A DNA stretch of 62,042 bases from an uncultured Lachnospiraceae bacterium. GTDB taxonomy: Bacteria; Bacillota; Clostridia; Lachnospirales; Lachnospiraceae. How positions within the stretch are numbered: position 1 is the first letter of the stretch; each line of letters starts with the position of its first letter. A program made the position numbers and the translations under genes. Below are positions 52,487 to 61,032 of this stretch, piece after piece. The DNA lies in the NCBI GenBank assembly GCA_904395885.1, contig CAJFOF010000021.1:1-62042 (forward strand). The letters are read 5' to 3'. Under the pieces are notes generated by a model. It did no database searches and was not told the DNA's origin. It was given only the letters and a program-made list of their open reading frames with translations.

Positions 52487-53080
52487 TTATAGGTTGTCTT
52501 CCACAAAATGGATCTCATACTGCTCCCAGTATTTTTTGTAGACACGGTCGCTATCCCCGTCCAGATTCAGCTGATACATCCGGAAAAAGACCGGAATATC
52601 TTTCGGCTGCCACTGTTCTTTATAGGTATAGCAGTATTTCATGCCAAGACGCCTCAGCACGGCTCCGCTTTTTGAATTCTCAATGTCGTGGGTTGCTGTG
52701 ACAAAAGGAAGACCGTCCCTTTTGGCCTGTTCCAGGGCCGCTATCCCCGCCTCTGTAATGATTCCCTGTCCCCAGAATTCTTTCAACAGCCCGTAGCCAA
52801 AATCCCGGCTGTCGTCTCCGCTGACATTGACATAGCCAATCGGAATATTATCTGTTTTCAGGCATACAGCGTAGTGGCGGCCATTCCCGCCGGCGTATTG
52901 ACTGGCATAACGTTCCTGGAAAAATGCCTCCGCCTCTTTTCTGTTCTTTACCGGGAACCATGGGAGAAAACGGTTAATCTCCTCATCCCCAAAAATTCTT
53001 TCAATCGCTTCTATATCATTTTCTGTAAAATTTCTGAGAACCAGCCGCTCTGTTTCCAGCATAACCTCTTTATTTTTCAT
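52487..53080 (-). CDS. GNAT-family N-acetyltransferase (RimJ/RimL-like)
   Basis: 197 residues. TERLVLRNFTENDIEAIERIF at the N-terminus and FGYGLLKEFWGQGIITEAGI hold the acetyl-CoA loop, with GAVLRRLGMKYC after it. Substrate unknown. ATG 53080, five bases after AAGGAG. It lies just past carB on the same strand. Confidence 0.87.
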   Translation of the reverse strand: MKNKEVMLETERLVLRNFTENDIEAIERIFGDEEINRFLPWFPVKNRKEAEAFFQERYASQYAGGNGRHYAVCLKTDNIPIGYVNVSGDDSRDFGYGLLKEFWGQGIITEAGIAALEQAKRDGLPFVTATHDIENSKSGAVLRRLGMKYCYTYKEQWQPKDIPVFFRMYQLNLDGDSDRVYKKYWEQYEIHFVEDNL

Positions 53081-53103
53081 ATTTGCTCCTTTTTTGCAGC
53101 GAA

Positions 53104-53128
53104 GGATGCTGCCTATTATGCAGCATCC
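53104..53128. terminator. Hairpin after carB
   Basis: GGATGCTGC and GCAGCATCC form a 9-bp perfect stem with a 7-base loop between carB and the acetyltransferase gene. No full T-run, so termination may be partial. Confidence 0.4.
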
Positions 53129-53139
53129 CCCGTCAGGTC

Positions 53140-56100
53140 TCATATCTCAGCAATATTAATCAGTGTCAGCTTGGCCGCACGGTTCTCCATGGAGGTCGCC
53201 AGAGCTGCCGCCGTATCCAGGGAAGTCAGGACGTTGACTCCGGTTTCCACAGCATTCCTTCTGATGACAAATCCATCTCGGCTGTGCTCTGCTCCCTGAG
53301 GCGGTGTATCAATGATCAGATCCACCTCGTGTCCCAGAACCAAATCCAGAATATTAGGCGACTCCTGCTCCAGCTTTCTCACCTGGAGAGCCTTGATACC
53401 ACGGGCCTTCAGCGCTTTTGCCGTTCCTCTTGTGGCAAAGATTCGGTATCCCAATGCCTCGAACCGCTTCGCAATGGGAATGATTTCCTCTTTGTCGCTG
53501 TCTCGAACCGTGATAATCATATTTTTGTATTTGGGCAGGCGGATGCCTGCTCCCTGAAACGCCTTATAAAGCGCCTCATTAAAGGTTTTTGCAATTCCCA
53601 GGCACTCTCCGGTGGACTTCATCTCCGGCCCCAGGCTCACATCCGCCCCGCGAATCTTCTCAAAGGAGAATACCGGCATCTTGATGGCAATGTAGTCAGC
53701 CTCAGGCTGAAGCCCCGGTTCATAGCCCATCTCCCGGATAGTGTGGCCGCAGATGATCTGAGTCGCCAGCGGCACAATAGGGATACCGGTAACTTTACTG
53801 ATGTACGGCACCGTACGGGAAGATCTGGGGTTGACCTCAATGATGTAGACTCTGTCTCCGTCCACAATAAACTGGATGTTAATCATTCCCTTTACGTGAA
53901 GGGCCTTTGCCAGCCGCCTGGTGTAGTCTACGATGGTCTCTTTATTTTTCTCTGAAATGCTCTGGGCCGGATAAACAGAGATACTGTCGCCGGAATGAAC
54001 ACCGGTTCTCTCAATATGTTCCATAATTCCGGGAATCAGGATATCCTGACCGTCGCAGATGGCGTCCACCTCAATCTCTTTTCCCATAATGTACTTATCC
54101 ACCAAAATCGGATGTTCCTGGGTAATCTGATTGATAATGCCGATGAACTCGTCAATGTCTTCATCATTGATGGCAATCTGCATTCCCTGGCCGCCCAGTA
54201 CATAGGAAGGACGCACCAGCACCGGGTATCCCAACTCTTTAGCCGCTTTTTTGGCCTCCTCCGCCGTAAAGACGGTGTGGCCTGCAGGCCTGGGGATCTG
54301 GCACTGCTCCAGGATCTCGTCAAACAACTCCCGATCCTCCGCCGCGTCTACATCCTCCGCCGCAGTTCCCAGAATCGGGACACCCATCTTCATCAGGGCT
54401 TCTGTCAGCTTAATCGCTGTCTGTCCACCGAACTGAACCACTGCCCCGTCTGGCTTTTCAATATCTACAATACTCTCCACATCCTCCGGGGTAAGAGGCT
54501 CAAAGTACAGCTTATCCGCAATATCAAAGTCTGTGGAAACCGTCTCCGGGTTATTGTTGATAATAATCGTCTCGTAGCCTTCCTTTTTAAATGCCCATGT
54601 GCTGTGGACAGAGCAAAAGTCAAACTCAATACCCTGACCGATGCGGATGGGGCCGGATCCGAGAACCAGAACTTTCTTTCTGTCATGGGTCGCCTCCGCC
54701 TCGTTCTCGCTGCCGAAGCAGGAATAGTAATACGGCGTTGCAGCCGCAAATTCTGCCGCACAGGTATCTACCATCTTATAGGCTGCCCGGATTCCTCCGC
54801 TGTAGCGCATACGTTTGATCTCGTCCTGGGGAATATGGGTCAGCCGGGAAATCACCGTATCCGGATACTCGATCCGCTTTGCCTCCCGAAGAAGCTCTTC
54901 CGGAAAGGCCAGCTCTACAGGCATACCGGACCGGATTTTTCTCCCCGCTTCTTTTAAAGCGTTCTCCATCTCGATGAGAATTTCCAGCTTATCAATAAAC
55001 CACAGATCTACCTTTGTCACCTCATGAATATGTCTGGCTGCCACGCCCCGGCGAAGGGCCTCTGCGATCACCCAGATCCGCCTGTCGTCCACCTGGCGGA
55101 GCATATCTTCCAGCTCGTCATCATTCATATAAGAAAAATCGTAGGACATCAGGCAATCTACATGCTGCTCCAGAGAACGGATCGCCTTCATCAGCGCCCC
55201 TTCAAAATTGGTGCAGATACTCATAACCTCGCCGGTGGCCTTCATCTGGGTTCCCAGGCTTCTCTTAGCGCTGATGAACTTGTCAAAAGGCAGTCGGGGC
55301 ATCTTTACCACACAGTAATCCAGCATCGGTTCAAAGCTGGCGTAAGTCTTCTGAGTCACCGCATTCTTGATCTCATCCAGGGTGTAGCCCAGGGCGATCT
55401 TTGCCGCCACCTTGGCGATGGGGTAGCCGGTCGCCTTGGAAGCCAGGGCGGATGACCGGCTGACACGGGGATTCACCTCGATGACGCAGTATTCAAAGCT
55501 GTCCGGATGAAGAGCGTACTGGACATTGCAGCCGCCGGTGATCCCAAGCTCCGTAATGATATTTAACGCCGAGGTTCTCAGCATCTGGTACTCCTTGTCC
55601 CCAAGGGTCTGTGACGGCGCCACTACGATACTGTCGCCAGTGTGAACGCCTACCGGGTCAATATTTTCCATATTGCAGACCGTGATCACATTGCCTGCAC
55701 CGTCCCGCATAACCTCGTATTCAATCTCTTTCCATCCGGCAATGCACCGCTCCACCAGAACCTGACCCACACGGGACAGCCTGAGGCCATTTCCCAGAAT
55801 CTCGATCAGCTCTTCTTCATTGTGGGCAATGCCGCCGCCGCTTCCGCCCAAAGTATAAGCCGGGCGCAGAACCACCGGATAGCCAATGGTATTGGTAAAC
55901 GCGATGCCGTCCTCAATAGACTCCACCACTTTGGAAGGCGCCACCGGCTCCCCGATCTTCTCCATGGTTTCTTTAAATTCCAGGCGATCCTCCGCCTTCT
56001 TGATCGTCTGGGCCGTCGTACCGATAAGCCGCACATTGTTGGCCTTTAAAAATCCAGCCTCTTCCAGCTCCATAGCCAGGTTCAGGCCAGCCTGTCCTCC

Positions 56101-56370
56101 CAAAGTCGGAAGAACACTGTCCGGCTTCTCCTTTAATATTAACTGTTCTACCACCTCGACAGTCAGAGGCTCAATGTAGACTTTATCAGCAATATCCTTG
56201 TCCGTCATGATGGTGGCGGGGTTGGAATTTAGCAGAACAACTTCCACGCCTTCTTCCTTCAGCGAACGGCATGCCTGGGTCCCCGCATAGTCGAACTCTG
56301 CGGCCTGGCCGATTACAATCGGACCAGAGCCAATCACCAAAACCTTCTTAATTTCCGGATTCTTCGGCAT
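53140..56370 (-). CDS. carB: Carbamoyl-phosphate synthase large subunit
   Basis: 1076 residues with the two duplicated ATP-grasp halves (each beginning KKVLVIGSGPI or KKVLVLGSGPIRIGQG) and a C-terminal MGS-like allosteric domain (about 940-1070). Makes carbamoyl phosphate for pyrimidines and arginine. Start codon overlaps the carA stop (TAATG). Length equals the E. coli protein's. Confidence 0.97.
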   Translation of the reverse strand: MPKNPEIKKVLVIGSGPIVIGQAAEFDYAGTQACRSLKEEGVEVVLLNSNPATIMTDKDIADKVYIEPLTVEVVEQLILKEKPDSVLPTLGGQAGLNLAMELEEAGFLKANNVRLIGTTAQTIKKAEDRLEFKETMEKIGEPVAPSKVVESIEDGIAFTNTIGYPVVLRPAYTLGGSGGGIAHNEEELIEILGNGLRLSRVGQVLVERCIAGWKEIEYEVMRDGAGNVITVCNMENIDPVGVHTGDSIVVAPSQTLGDKEYQMLRTSALNIITELGITGGCNVQYALHPDSFEYCVIEVNPRVSRSSALASKATGYPIAKVAAKIALGYTLDEIKNAVTQKTYASFEPMLDYCVVKMPRLPFDKFISAKRSLGTQMKATGEVMSICTNFEGALMKAIRSLEQHVDCLMSYDFSYMNDDELEDMLRQVDDRRIWVIAEALRRGVAARHIHEVTKVDLWFIDKLEILIEMENALKEAGRKIRSGMPVELAFPEELLREAKRIEYPDTVISRLTHIPQDEIKRMRYSGGIRAAYKMVDTCAAEFAAATPYYYSCFGSENEAEATHDRKKVLVLGSGPIRIGQGIEFDFCSVHSTWAFKKEGYETIIINNNPETVSTDFDIADKLYFEPLTPEDVESIVDIEKPDGAVVQFGGQTAIKLTEALMKMGVPILGTAAEDVDAAEDRELFDEILEQCQIPRPAGHTVFTAEEAKKAAKELGYPVLVRPSYVLGGQGMQIAINDEDIDEFIGIINQITQEHPILVDKYIMGKEIEVDAICDGQDILIPGIMEHIERTGVHSGDSISVYPAQSISEKNKETIVDYTRRLAKALHVKGMINIQFIVDGDRVYIIEVNPRSSRTVPYISKVTGIPIVPLATQIICGHTIREMGYEPGLQPEADYIAIKMPVFSFEKIRGADVSLGPEMKSTGECLGIAKTFNEALYKAFQGAGIRLPKYKNMIITVRDSDKEEIIPIAKRFEALGYRIFATRGTAKALKARGIKALQVRKLEQESPNILDLVLGHEVDLIIDTPPQGAEHSRDGFVIRRNAVETGVNVLTSLDTAAALATSMENRAAKLTLINIAEI

Positions 56371-57461
56371 TATCTCTCCACCTCCATCATCTTAATAAAA
56401 CGGTCAAACAGATAACCGGAATCCTGGGGTCCTGGACACGCCTCCGGATGGTACTGTACCGTAAAAATTTTCTTTCCTGTGTATTTCAGTCCTTCATTGG
56501 TCCCGTCATTTACATTGACAAAGGCTGGAACCGCCACCTTTTCATCCAGGCTGGCTGTATCCACCGCGTAACCGTGGTTTTGGGAAGAAATGTAGACCCG
56601 TCCAGTCTCCAGATCCTTCACCGGATGGTTGCCTCCTCTGTGGCCGTATTTCAGCTTATACGTATCCGCCCCGGTAGCCAGAGCCATAAGCTGGTGTCCC
56701 AGGCAGATAGCAAAAATCGGGACGTCTGACTGGTAGAGCTTTTTAATCTCTTCGATCACCTCCACGTTCTCCTTGGGGTCTCCGGGGCCATTGCTCAACA
56801 TAATCCCATCCGGCTTAGATGCCAGAATCGTTTCCGCCGACGTGTGAGCCGGATATACGGTAACTTCACATCCCCTTTTATTCAGGGATCTGGCAATATT
56901 TCTCTTCGCTCCCAGATCCAAAAGAGCCACATGCTTCATACCGCCTTCCATCTCAGGATCTCCCGGCAGCGTGTAAACCTCTTTCGTCGTAGTCGCGTTC
57001 ACTACGCCAGTCACCTGGTAAGCCTTGATCCGCTGGCAGACGTCGGAAAGAGAGGCATACTCTTTTGTGGTGATCATACCGTTCATAGTTCCTTTTTCTC
57101 TTAACAATTTGGTAAGCGCTCTGGTGTCAATACCGCTGATACCCGGAATATCATGGGATTTTAAGAAATGCTGTAAGGTATCCTCGCATCGGAAATTGCT
57201 GGGGATTCTAGAAAGTTCGCGAACAATGTATCCGTCAGGCCAGGGGCGGCTGGATTCCATATCGTCCCGGCAGATTCCATAATTACCGATCAAAGGATAT
57301 GTCATGACAACGGCCTGCCCGGCGTAAGAGGGATCTGTAAGGACTTCCAGATAACCAGTCATAGAAGTGTTAAATACAATCTCACTGATTACTTCCCGTT
57401 CAGAGCCGATACTGGTTCCCGTAAATACGGTTCCGTCTTCTAATATCAGGTATGCTTTCAT
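56370..57461 (-). CDS. carA: Carbamoyl-phosphate synthase small subunit
   Basis: 363 residues. N-terminal CPSase domain (KAYLILEDGTVFTGTSIG) and class I glutaminase with PIFAICLGHQLMALATG (nucleophile Cys) and VQYHPEACPGPQD (His, Glu). ATG 57461, nine bases after GGAAGG; longer frames lack a site. Driven by a strong promoter at 57574-57602. No clear PyrR site was recognised in the leader. Confidence 0.96.
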   Translation of the reverse strand: MKAYLILEDGTVFTGTSIGSEREVISEIVFNTSMTGYLEVLTDPSYAGQAVVMTYPLIGNYGICRDDMESSRPWPDGYIVRELSRIPSNFRCEDTLQHFLKSHDIPGISGIDTRALTKLLREKGTMNGMITTKEYASLSDVCQRIKAYQVTGVVNATTTKEVYTLPGDPEMEGGMKHVALLDLGAKRNIARSLNKRGCEVTVYPAHTSAETILASKPDGIMLSNGPGDPKENVEVIEEIKKLYQSDVPIFAICLGHQLMALATGADTYKLKYGHRGGNHPVKDLETGRVYISSQNHGYAVDTASLDEKVAVPAFVNVNDGTNEGLKYTGKKIFTVQYHPEACPGPQDSGYLFDRFIKMMEVER

Positions 57462-57573
57462 GTGGGGGTACCTTCCTTTCTGTGTCGTAAGTGCGAGCAA
57501 CCCAGCAGCGTCCGGATGGCAGCTTTTTCCTGCTCTCCGGCAGTTCTTCCGGAATTTTGCCCAAATTGACAAG

Positions 57574-57602
57574 ATTATACCGCAAACTCAAATTTTTTTC
57601 AA
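57574..57602 (-). promoter_or_regulatory. Promoter of carAB
   Basis: TTGAAA (57597-57602), a 17-base spacer and TATAAT (57574-57579) on the minus strand. A leader of about 105 bases with a small CCGG hairpin follows. Confidence 0.82.
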
Positions 57603-57741
57603 CTAGTTTTTGCTATAAGATTCTTTATGGCATTTTTTCTATAAGAGACACTGAAAATACAGAGGGCTTTCCCGAACGGACTGGCATCATTCTGATCGGG
57701 GTCAATATATTAATAGTAATCATGAAAAAAGGAGATTTCCC

Positions 57742-58656
57742 ATGAATCTTCTACGAGCTGCACAAACTGCAAACGCCGATTCCTCCCGTGGACTTTTGCA
57801 GGTTAATGTGGTATCGATCCAGAATAATTTTCCTATATCAGGCGCCTCCGTCACCATCGCCTCAAAAGCAAATCCAGAACAGATCATAGAACGGATCTCC
57901 ACCAATTCCTCCGGCCAGACCCAGCAGGTCTCTCTCCCGGCCCCGCCTCTGGAATACAGCTTTGATCCAGGCGGCCCTGTCCCTTACTCTGAATATGTGG
58001 TCTCTGTCGAAGCCGAGGGGTTCCAGCCCTTTACGGTCACTGGCACAGAAATTCTTCCGGACTCCACCGCCATCCAGCCGATCCGCCTGACCCCGGAAAA
58101 TCAGCCGGAGGCATCCGACACTGCAAACATTCCGGATCATACGCTGGTCGGAGATTATCCCCCGAAAATCGCTGAAGCGGAGATCAAGCCAGTCAATGAG
58201 AGCGGAGAGATCGTGCTGAGCCGCGTCGTTGTCCCCCAAACCATCGTTGTCCACGACGGGCTTCCCAGCAATTCCAATGCTCCCAACTATTTTGTTCCTT
58301 ATCGGGATTACATTAAAAATGTGGCCTGCAGCGAAATCTATTCCACCTGGCCCCAATCCACTATTGTTGCCAACGTCCTGGCTATTATGTCGTTCACCTT
58401 AAACCGCGTCTATACAGAATGGTACCGAAACCAGGGATACGATTTTACCATTACATCCTCCACCGCCTTTGACCACAAGTGGATCCATGACCGGAATATT
58501 TTCGAGAGTATTTCCGTTATTGTAGATGAAATCTTTGACAGCTATCTCTCCCGCCCTGGCGTCAAACAGCCCATTCTCACCCAATACTGCGATGGGAAGC
58601 GGGTGCAGTGCCCGGATTGGATGGCCTTATGGCAGATAGTTATAACGTTTGCTTGA
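57742..58656 (+). CDS. sleC: SleC-type spore cortex-lytic enzyme, N-terminal part (interrupted gene)
   Basis: 304 codons, of which the first 293 are native. The N-terminal pre/pro region (RGLLQVNVVSIQNN) leads to the SleC core (YFVPYRDYIKNVACSEIYS, MSFTLNRVYTEWYRNQGYDF, FDSYLSRPGVKQP, LTQYCDGKRVQCPDW). Clostridial SleC (about 440 residues) should continue with a (L/M)(S/T)QWG segment and a peptidoglycan-binding domain. Instead ten unrelated residues end in a stop. The missing part is in frame at 61043-61429. ATG 57742 after AAGGAG. SleC degrades spore cortex during germination. No clear sporulation promoter was identified upstream. Confidence 0.88.
   Translation: MNLLRAAQTANADSSRGLLQVNVVSIQNNFPISGASVTIASKANPEQIIERISTNSSGQTQQVSLPAPPLEYSFDPGGPVPYSEYVVSVEAEGFQPFTVTGTEILPDSTAIQPIRLTPENQPEASDTANIPDHTLVGDYPPKIAEAEIKPVNESGEIVLSRVVVPQTIVVHDGLPSNSNAPNYFVPYRDYIKNVACSEIYSTWPQSTIVANVLAIMSFTLNRVYTEWYRNQGYDFTITSSTAFDHKWIHDRNIFESISVIVDEIFDSYLSRPGVKQPILTQYCDGKRVQCPDWMALWQIVITFA
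58611..58632 (+). repeat. Left attachment junction (attL) of the sleC element
   Basis: Positions 58613-58632 match 61035-61054 at 14 of 20 bases in one register (offset 2,422), with shared TTGG at 58617-58620 and ATGG at 58629-58632. The core cannot be fixed further: TTGG, TG and CC all give the same excised length and an open frame. Confidence 0.7.
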
Positions 58657-58689
58657 TCATACTTCTCGCCTGTCAAATGCCGATTACAC

Positions 58690-58763
58690 AAAAAATGCCT
58701 GAAAGCGTCAGTCCTCTTCTGACTCTCCCAGGCCCCATTGCCTCTGCATCAAATTTGCACACT
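58690..58763 (-). ncRNA. Putative small RNA in the sleC element
   Basis: A minus-strand promoter (58770-58798) is followed 70 bases later by a terminator hairpin GCCTGGGAGAGTCAG...CTGACGCTTTCAGGC (58697-58733) with ATTTTTT. No real ORF fits. A transcript of about 74 nt is predicted. It might act in the element's control, or against its plus strand. Confidence 0.5.
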
Positions 58764-58769
58764 GATATT

Positions 58770-58798
58770 ATTATGCACACTTTTCCCTTATCTGACAA
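58770..58798 (-). promoter_or_regulatory. Promoter of the putative small RNA
   Basis: TTGTCA (58793-58798), a 17-base spacer and CATAAT (58770-58775) on the minus strand. Confidence 0.6.
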
Positions 58799-58942
58799 GA
58801 GATTTTCTTAGTTTTTTCAAAATTCCTTAATTTCCTTTAGAAAAAGTTTAGCCCAAGTCCATATTTTCGTCACACATGGCTGGTAATATATGTATCAACA
58901 CCAAGGCAGAAGCCTTTTCACATAGACTTTTTCATACTCATA

Positions 58943-58975
58943 GCCGGCAGGAAACTGCCGGCACCTCCTTTTTTA
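58943..58975 (+). terminator. Intrinsic terminator inside the element
   Basis: GCCGGCAG-GAAA-CTGCCGGC, a perfect 8-bp stem with a GAAA loop, then CTCCTTTTTT. It would stop a transcript that reads from the interrupted sleC part before the tRNA gene. Confidence 0.82.
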
Positions 58976-59028
58976 TGGCGTCTTTCATTCCATTCTTTTT
59001 TCAATCGCAAAAAAATTTAAAATTCCCC

Positions 59029-59057
59029 TTGCTTTTTCAAAAAAACTATGGTAATAT
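59029..59057 (+). promoter_or_regulatory. Candidate promoter of tRNA-Glu
   Basis: TTGCTT (59029-59034), a 17-base spacer and TAATAT (59052-59057), 16 bases before the tRNA. Confidence 0.5.
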
Positions 59058-59073
59058 AACCAAGCTTGCTTAT

Positions 59074-59145
59074 GGCCTCATGGTCAAGCGGTCAAGACGA
59101 CGCCCTCTCACGGCGTAAACCCGGGTTCGATTCCCGGTGAGGTCA
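59074..59145 (+). tRNA. tRNA-Glu (anticodon CTC), inside the sleC element
   Basis: A 72-base cloverleaf. GGCCTCA pairs with TGAGGTC, the anticodon arm is ACGCC-CTCTCAC-GGCGT (anticodon CTC, reads GAG) and the T arm is CCGGG-TTCGATT-CCCGG. CCA is not encoded. It lies in the intervening element and would be lost from sleC's chromosome when the element is excised. GAG can also be read by a UUC tRNA, so loss in a dying mother cell would be tolerable. Confidence 0.93.
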
Positions 59146-59150
59146 TTTTT

Positions 59151-59181
59151 AAAGAATCCTGAAAAACAGGATTCTTTTTTT
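59151..59181. terminator. Terminator of tRNA-Glu
   Basis: AAGAATCCTG-AAAAA-CAGGATTCTT, a perfect 10-bp stem, with T-runs. It overlaps the stop codon of the minus-strand small gene, so it may work both ways. Confidence 0.85.
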
Positions 59182-59431
59182 ATTGCGAAAGCTCTGTCAA
59201 ATGCCGCTGGCCATCTGTCTCTTTTTTCATGCAATCGAGAGCTTCCAGAAGCTGAATCTCCAGCCAGCTTTCCACTTCCTTCCTCTCCATCTCCCTCATT
59301 CCTTCCACCTCAATCTCCTTACCTTCCGTTCCAATCAAAATCCGAAATGACCATTCCCCCACATTCAACATCCCCTTTTCGGCTTCTCTAAAACATATTC
59401 TCTGCCCTAAGAAAAAAACCTTTTCTTTCAT
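59180..59431 (-). CDS. Small charged protein in the sleC element (candidate directionality factor)
   Basis: 83 residues from ATG 59431 (MKEKVFFLGQRICF...), rich in Glu/Lys, ending KKETDGQRHLTELSQ. A GAAGGA lies upstream; in-frame ATGs farther upstream run into the recombinase start region. It is divergent from the recombinase gene, 58 bases apart, and ends at a shared terminator. No family recognised. Serine recombinases need a small accessory protein for excision, often encoded nearby, which makes this a candidate; that role is inferred. Confidence 0.5.
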   Translation of the reverse strand: MKEKVFFLGQRICFREAEKGMLNVGEWSFRILIGTEGKEIEVEGMREMERKEVESWLEIQLLEALDCMKKETDGQRHLTELSQ

Positions 59432-59456
59432 TCTTTTTTTCTTTCCTTCATAAACT
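59428..59456 (+). promoter_or_regulatory. Sigma-E-like promoter candidate of the recombinase gene
   Basis: TCATTCT (59428-59434; 5 of 7 to the sigma-E -35 KMATATT), 14 bases, then CATAAACT (59449-59456; 7 of 8 to CATACAMT). The ATG follows 33 bases after. The match suggests mother-cell expression, as for spoIVCA of B. subtilis, but such short motifs can occur by chance. Confidence 0.45.
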
Positions 59457-59489
59457 CTGGTAATGTCACCCATTGGGAGGATTCTCAAA

Positions 59490-61028
59490 ATGTCCATCTG
59501 TGAAAGTAGGATGCCGGCCATCAGGACTGCCGCTCTCTACATTCGCGTTTCCACCCACGAACAGGAAGAGCTGTCCCCTGACTCTCAGAAACGGCTTCTT
59601 TTAGATTACGCAAATGCCCATCAAATCTCTGTGCCGGAGCAGTGGATCTTTCAGGAAAATGGTGTGTCCGGCCGCAAAGCAGACAAACGTCCCCAATTTC
59701 AGCAGATGATCGCCCAGGCCAAATCCGCCTCTCACCCCTTTGACGCCATTCTGGTGTGGAAATTTTCCCGTTTCGCCAGAAACCAGGAAGAAAGCATCGT
59801 CTATAAATCCATGCTGAAAAATAAATACCAGGTCTATGTCATCAGCATTTCAGAGCCGATTATCGACGGTCCTTTCGGCAGTCTGATCGAGCGCATCATC
59901 GAGTGGATGGATGAATTCTATTCCATCCGCCTGTCAGGGGATGTGGTCAGAGGAATGACAGAAAAAGCTCTGAGAGGCGGCTGCCAGTGCCGCCCGCCTC
60001 TGGGTTACTGTCTCCCTTTCCCCAAATCTCCTCTTCAGCCTGTGCCGGAAGAGGCCCAGATCATTGGTCAGATTTTCCACTGGTACTGCAGCGACCATTT
60101 AAGTCTGGCCTCTATCGCCCGGCGGCTCAATGATTCCGGGGCCAGAACCCGCCAGGGAAACCTTTTTGACAAACGTTCCCTCTCCTACATCCTTCAAAAC
60201 CCTGTCTACACGGGAAAAATCCGCTGGAACCGAACCGACAGCTCCTCCAGAACCGTTCGCGATCCCTCCCAGTGGATCATATCCCAGGGAACTCACCCGC
60301 CTATAATATCAGAAGAAATCTTCCAGCAAGCCGCTCGCAGACTGGCTTCTGATAAGATCCCTGTCCCTGGATCCGGCGTTTCTCAAACGTTCAGGTCTCC
60401 CGGTCTGCCGAAGCACTGGCTCAGCGGCCTTCTGAAATGTCCGGCCTGCGGTCAAAGTCTCTCCGCCTGCACCCGGCACCGGAAAACGCTCCCTGACACC
60501 CTCTACTTTCAATGTACCAATTACATTAAAGGACAATGTTCCTGCAACTGTTATCTTCCGGAGGCCGCCATAACCGCCGCTGTCCTCAACACCCTCCAAG
60601 TCATGTTCCCTTCCGATAGCCGTCCCACTGCAGACTGCCAGGAAACTCTGCGGCAGGCAGATCATTCTGTCAGACCGCCTCTCCCAGAACACAGAGGTCA
60701 GCTTCTCCGGCGCCGCCAACAAATTTGTCAGCAGATATACCGGGCCAGAAGTGCGTATCTGGCCGGAACCGACACCCTGGAGGAATACACGCAAACCAAG
60801 TCATCCCTCCGGACAGCTCTTACCCAGGCCGAAGCCGCCCTGAAGGCCCTTGACTCTCTCCCCGAAAAATCCTTACACAGAACGCCTTCAGACGCCCTTT
60901 GCGCTTTCCTCGCCTCCACTTCCTATACCAATGTTCAAAAATCTGCTGTCTTAAAGCGCATCGTTCGCAAAATTGTCTGTCACAAAGCAAGAAGATGTAT
61001 CGATATTTATCTTCATTTTTCTTTGTAA
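59490..61028 (+). CDS. Large serine recombinase (SpoIVCA-like)
   Basis: 512 residues. Resolvase domain 15-160: AALYIRVSTHEQEEL with the nucleophile Ser, GVSGRKADKRPQFQQMI, and ILVWKFSRFARN with catalytic Arg. Recombinase domain about 180-290 (ARRLNDSGARTRQGN ... YILQNPVYTGKIRW). Zinc ribbon 320-365 (LLKCPACGQSLSAC ... FQCTNYIKGQCSCNC). Coiled-coil tail 400-460. SpoIVCA of B. subtilis is of similar size. ATG 59490, nine bases after GGGAGG. The stop is 11 bases from the right att core, and the gene lies in the split sleC. Confidence 0.93.
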   Translation: MSICESRMPAIRTAALYIRVSTHEQEELSPDSQKRLLLDYANAHQISVPEQWIFQENGVSGRKADKRPQFQQMIAQAKSASHPFDAILVWKFSRFARNQEESIVYKSMLKNKYQVYVISISEPIIDGPFGSLIERIIEWMDEFYSIRLSGDVVRGMTEKALRGGCQCRPPLGYCLPFPKSPLQPVPEEAQIIGQIFHWYCSDHLSLASIARRLNDSGARTRQGNLFDKRSLSYILQNPVYTGKIRWNRTDSSSRTVRDPSQWIISQGTHPPIISEEIFQQAARRLASDKIPVPGSGVSQTFRSPGLPKHWLSGLLKCPACGQSLSACTRHRKTLPDTLYFQCTNYIKGQCSCNCYLPEAAITAAVLNTLQVMFPSDSRPTADCQETLRQADHSVRPPLPEHRGQLLRRRQQICQQIYRARSAYLAGTDTLEEYTQTKSSLRTALTQAEAALKALDSLPEKSLHRTPSDALCAFLASTSYTNVQKSAVLKRIVRKIVCHKARRCIDIYLHFSL

Positions 61029-61032
61029 CCCC

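Noticed and set aside
53083..55455. Several long plus-strand frames over carB
   Set aside because: All lie opposite a full-length, highly conserved carB.
57462..57573. Search for a PyrR-binding attenuator before carA
   Set aside because: Only a small CCGG hairpin is seen; the conserved anti-antiterminator sequence was not recognised.
58876..59118. Plus-strand ORF in the sleC element
   Set aside because: It runs through a terminator and into the tRNA-Glu gene, with no binding site.
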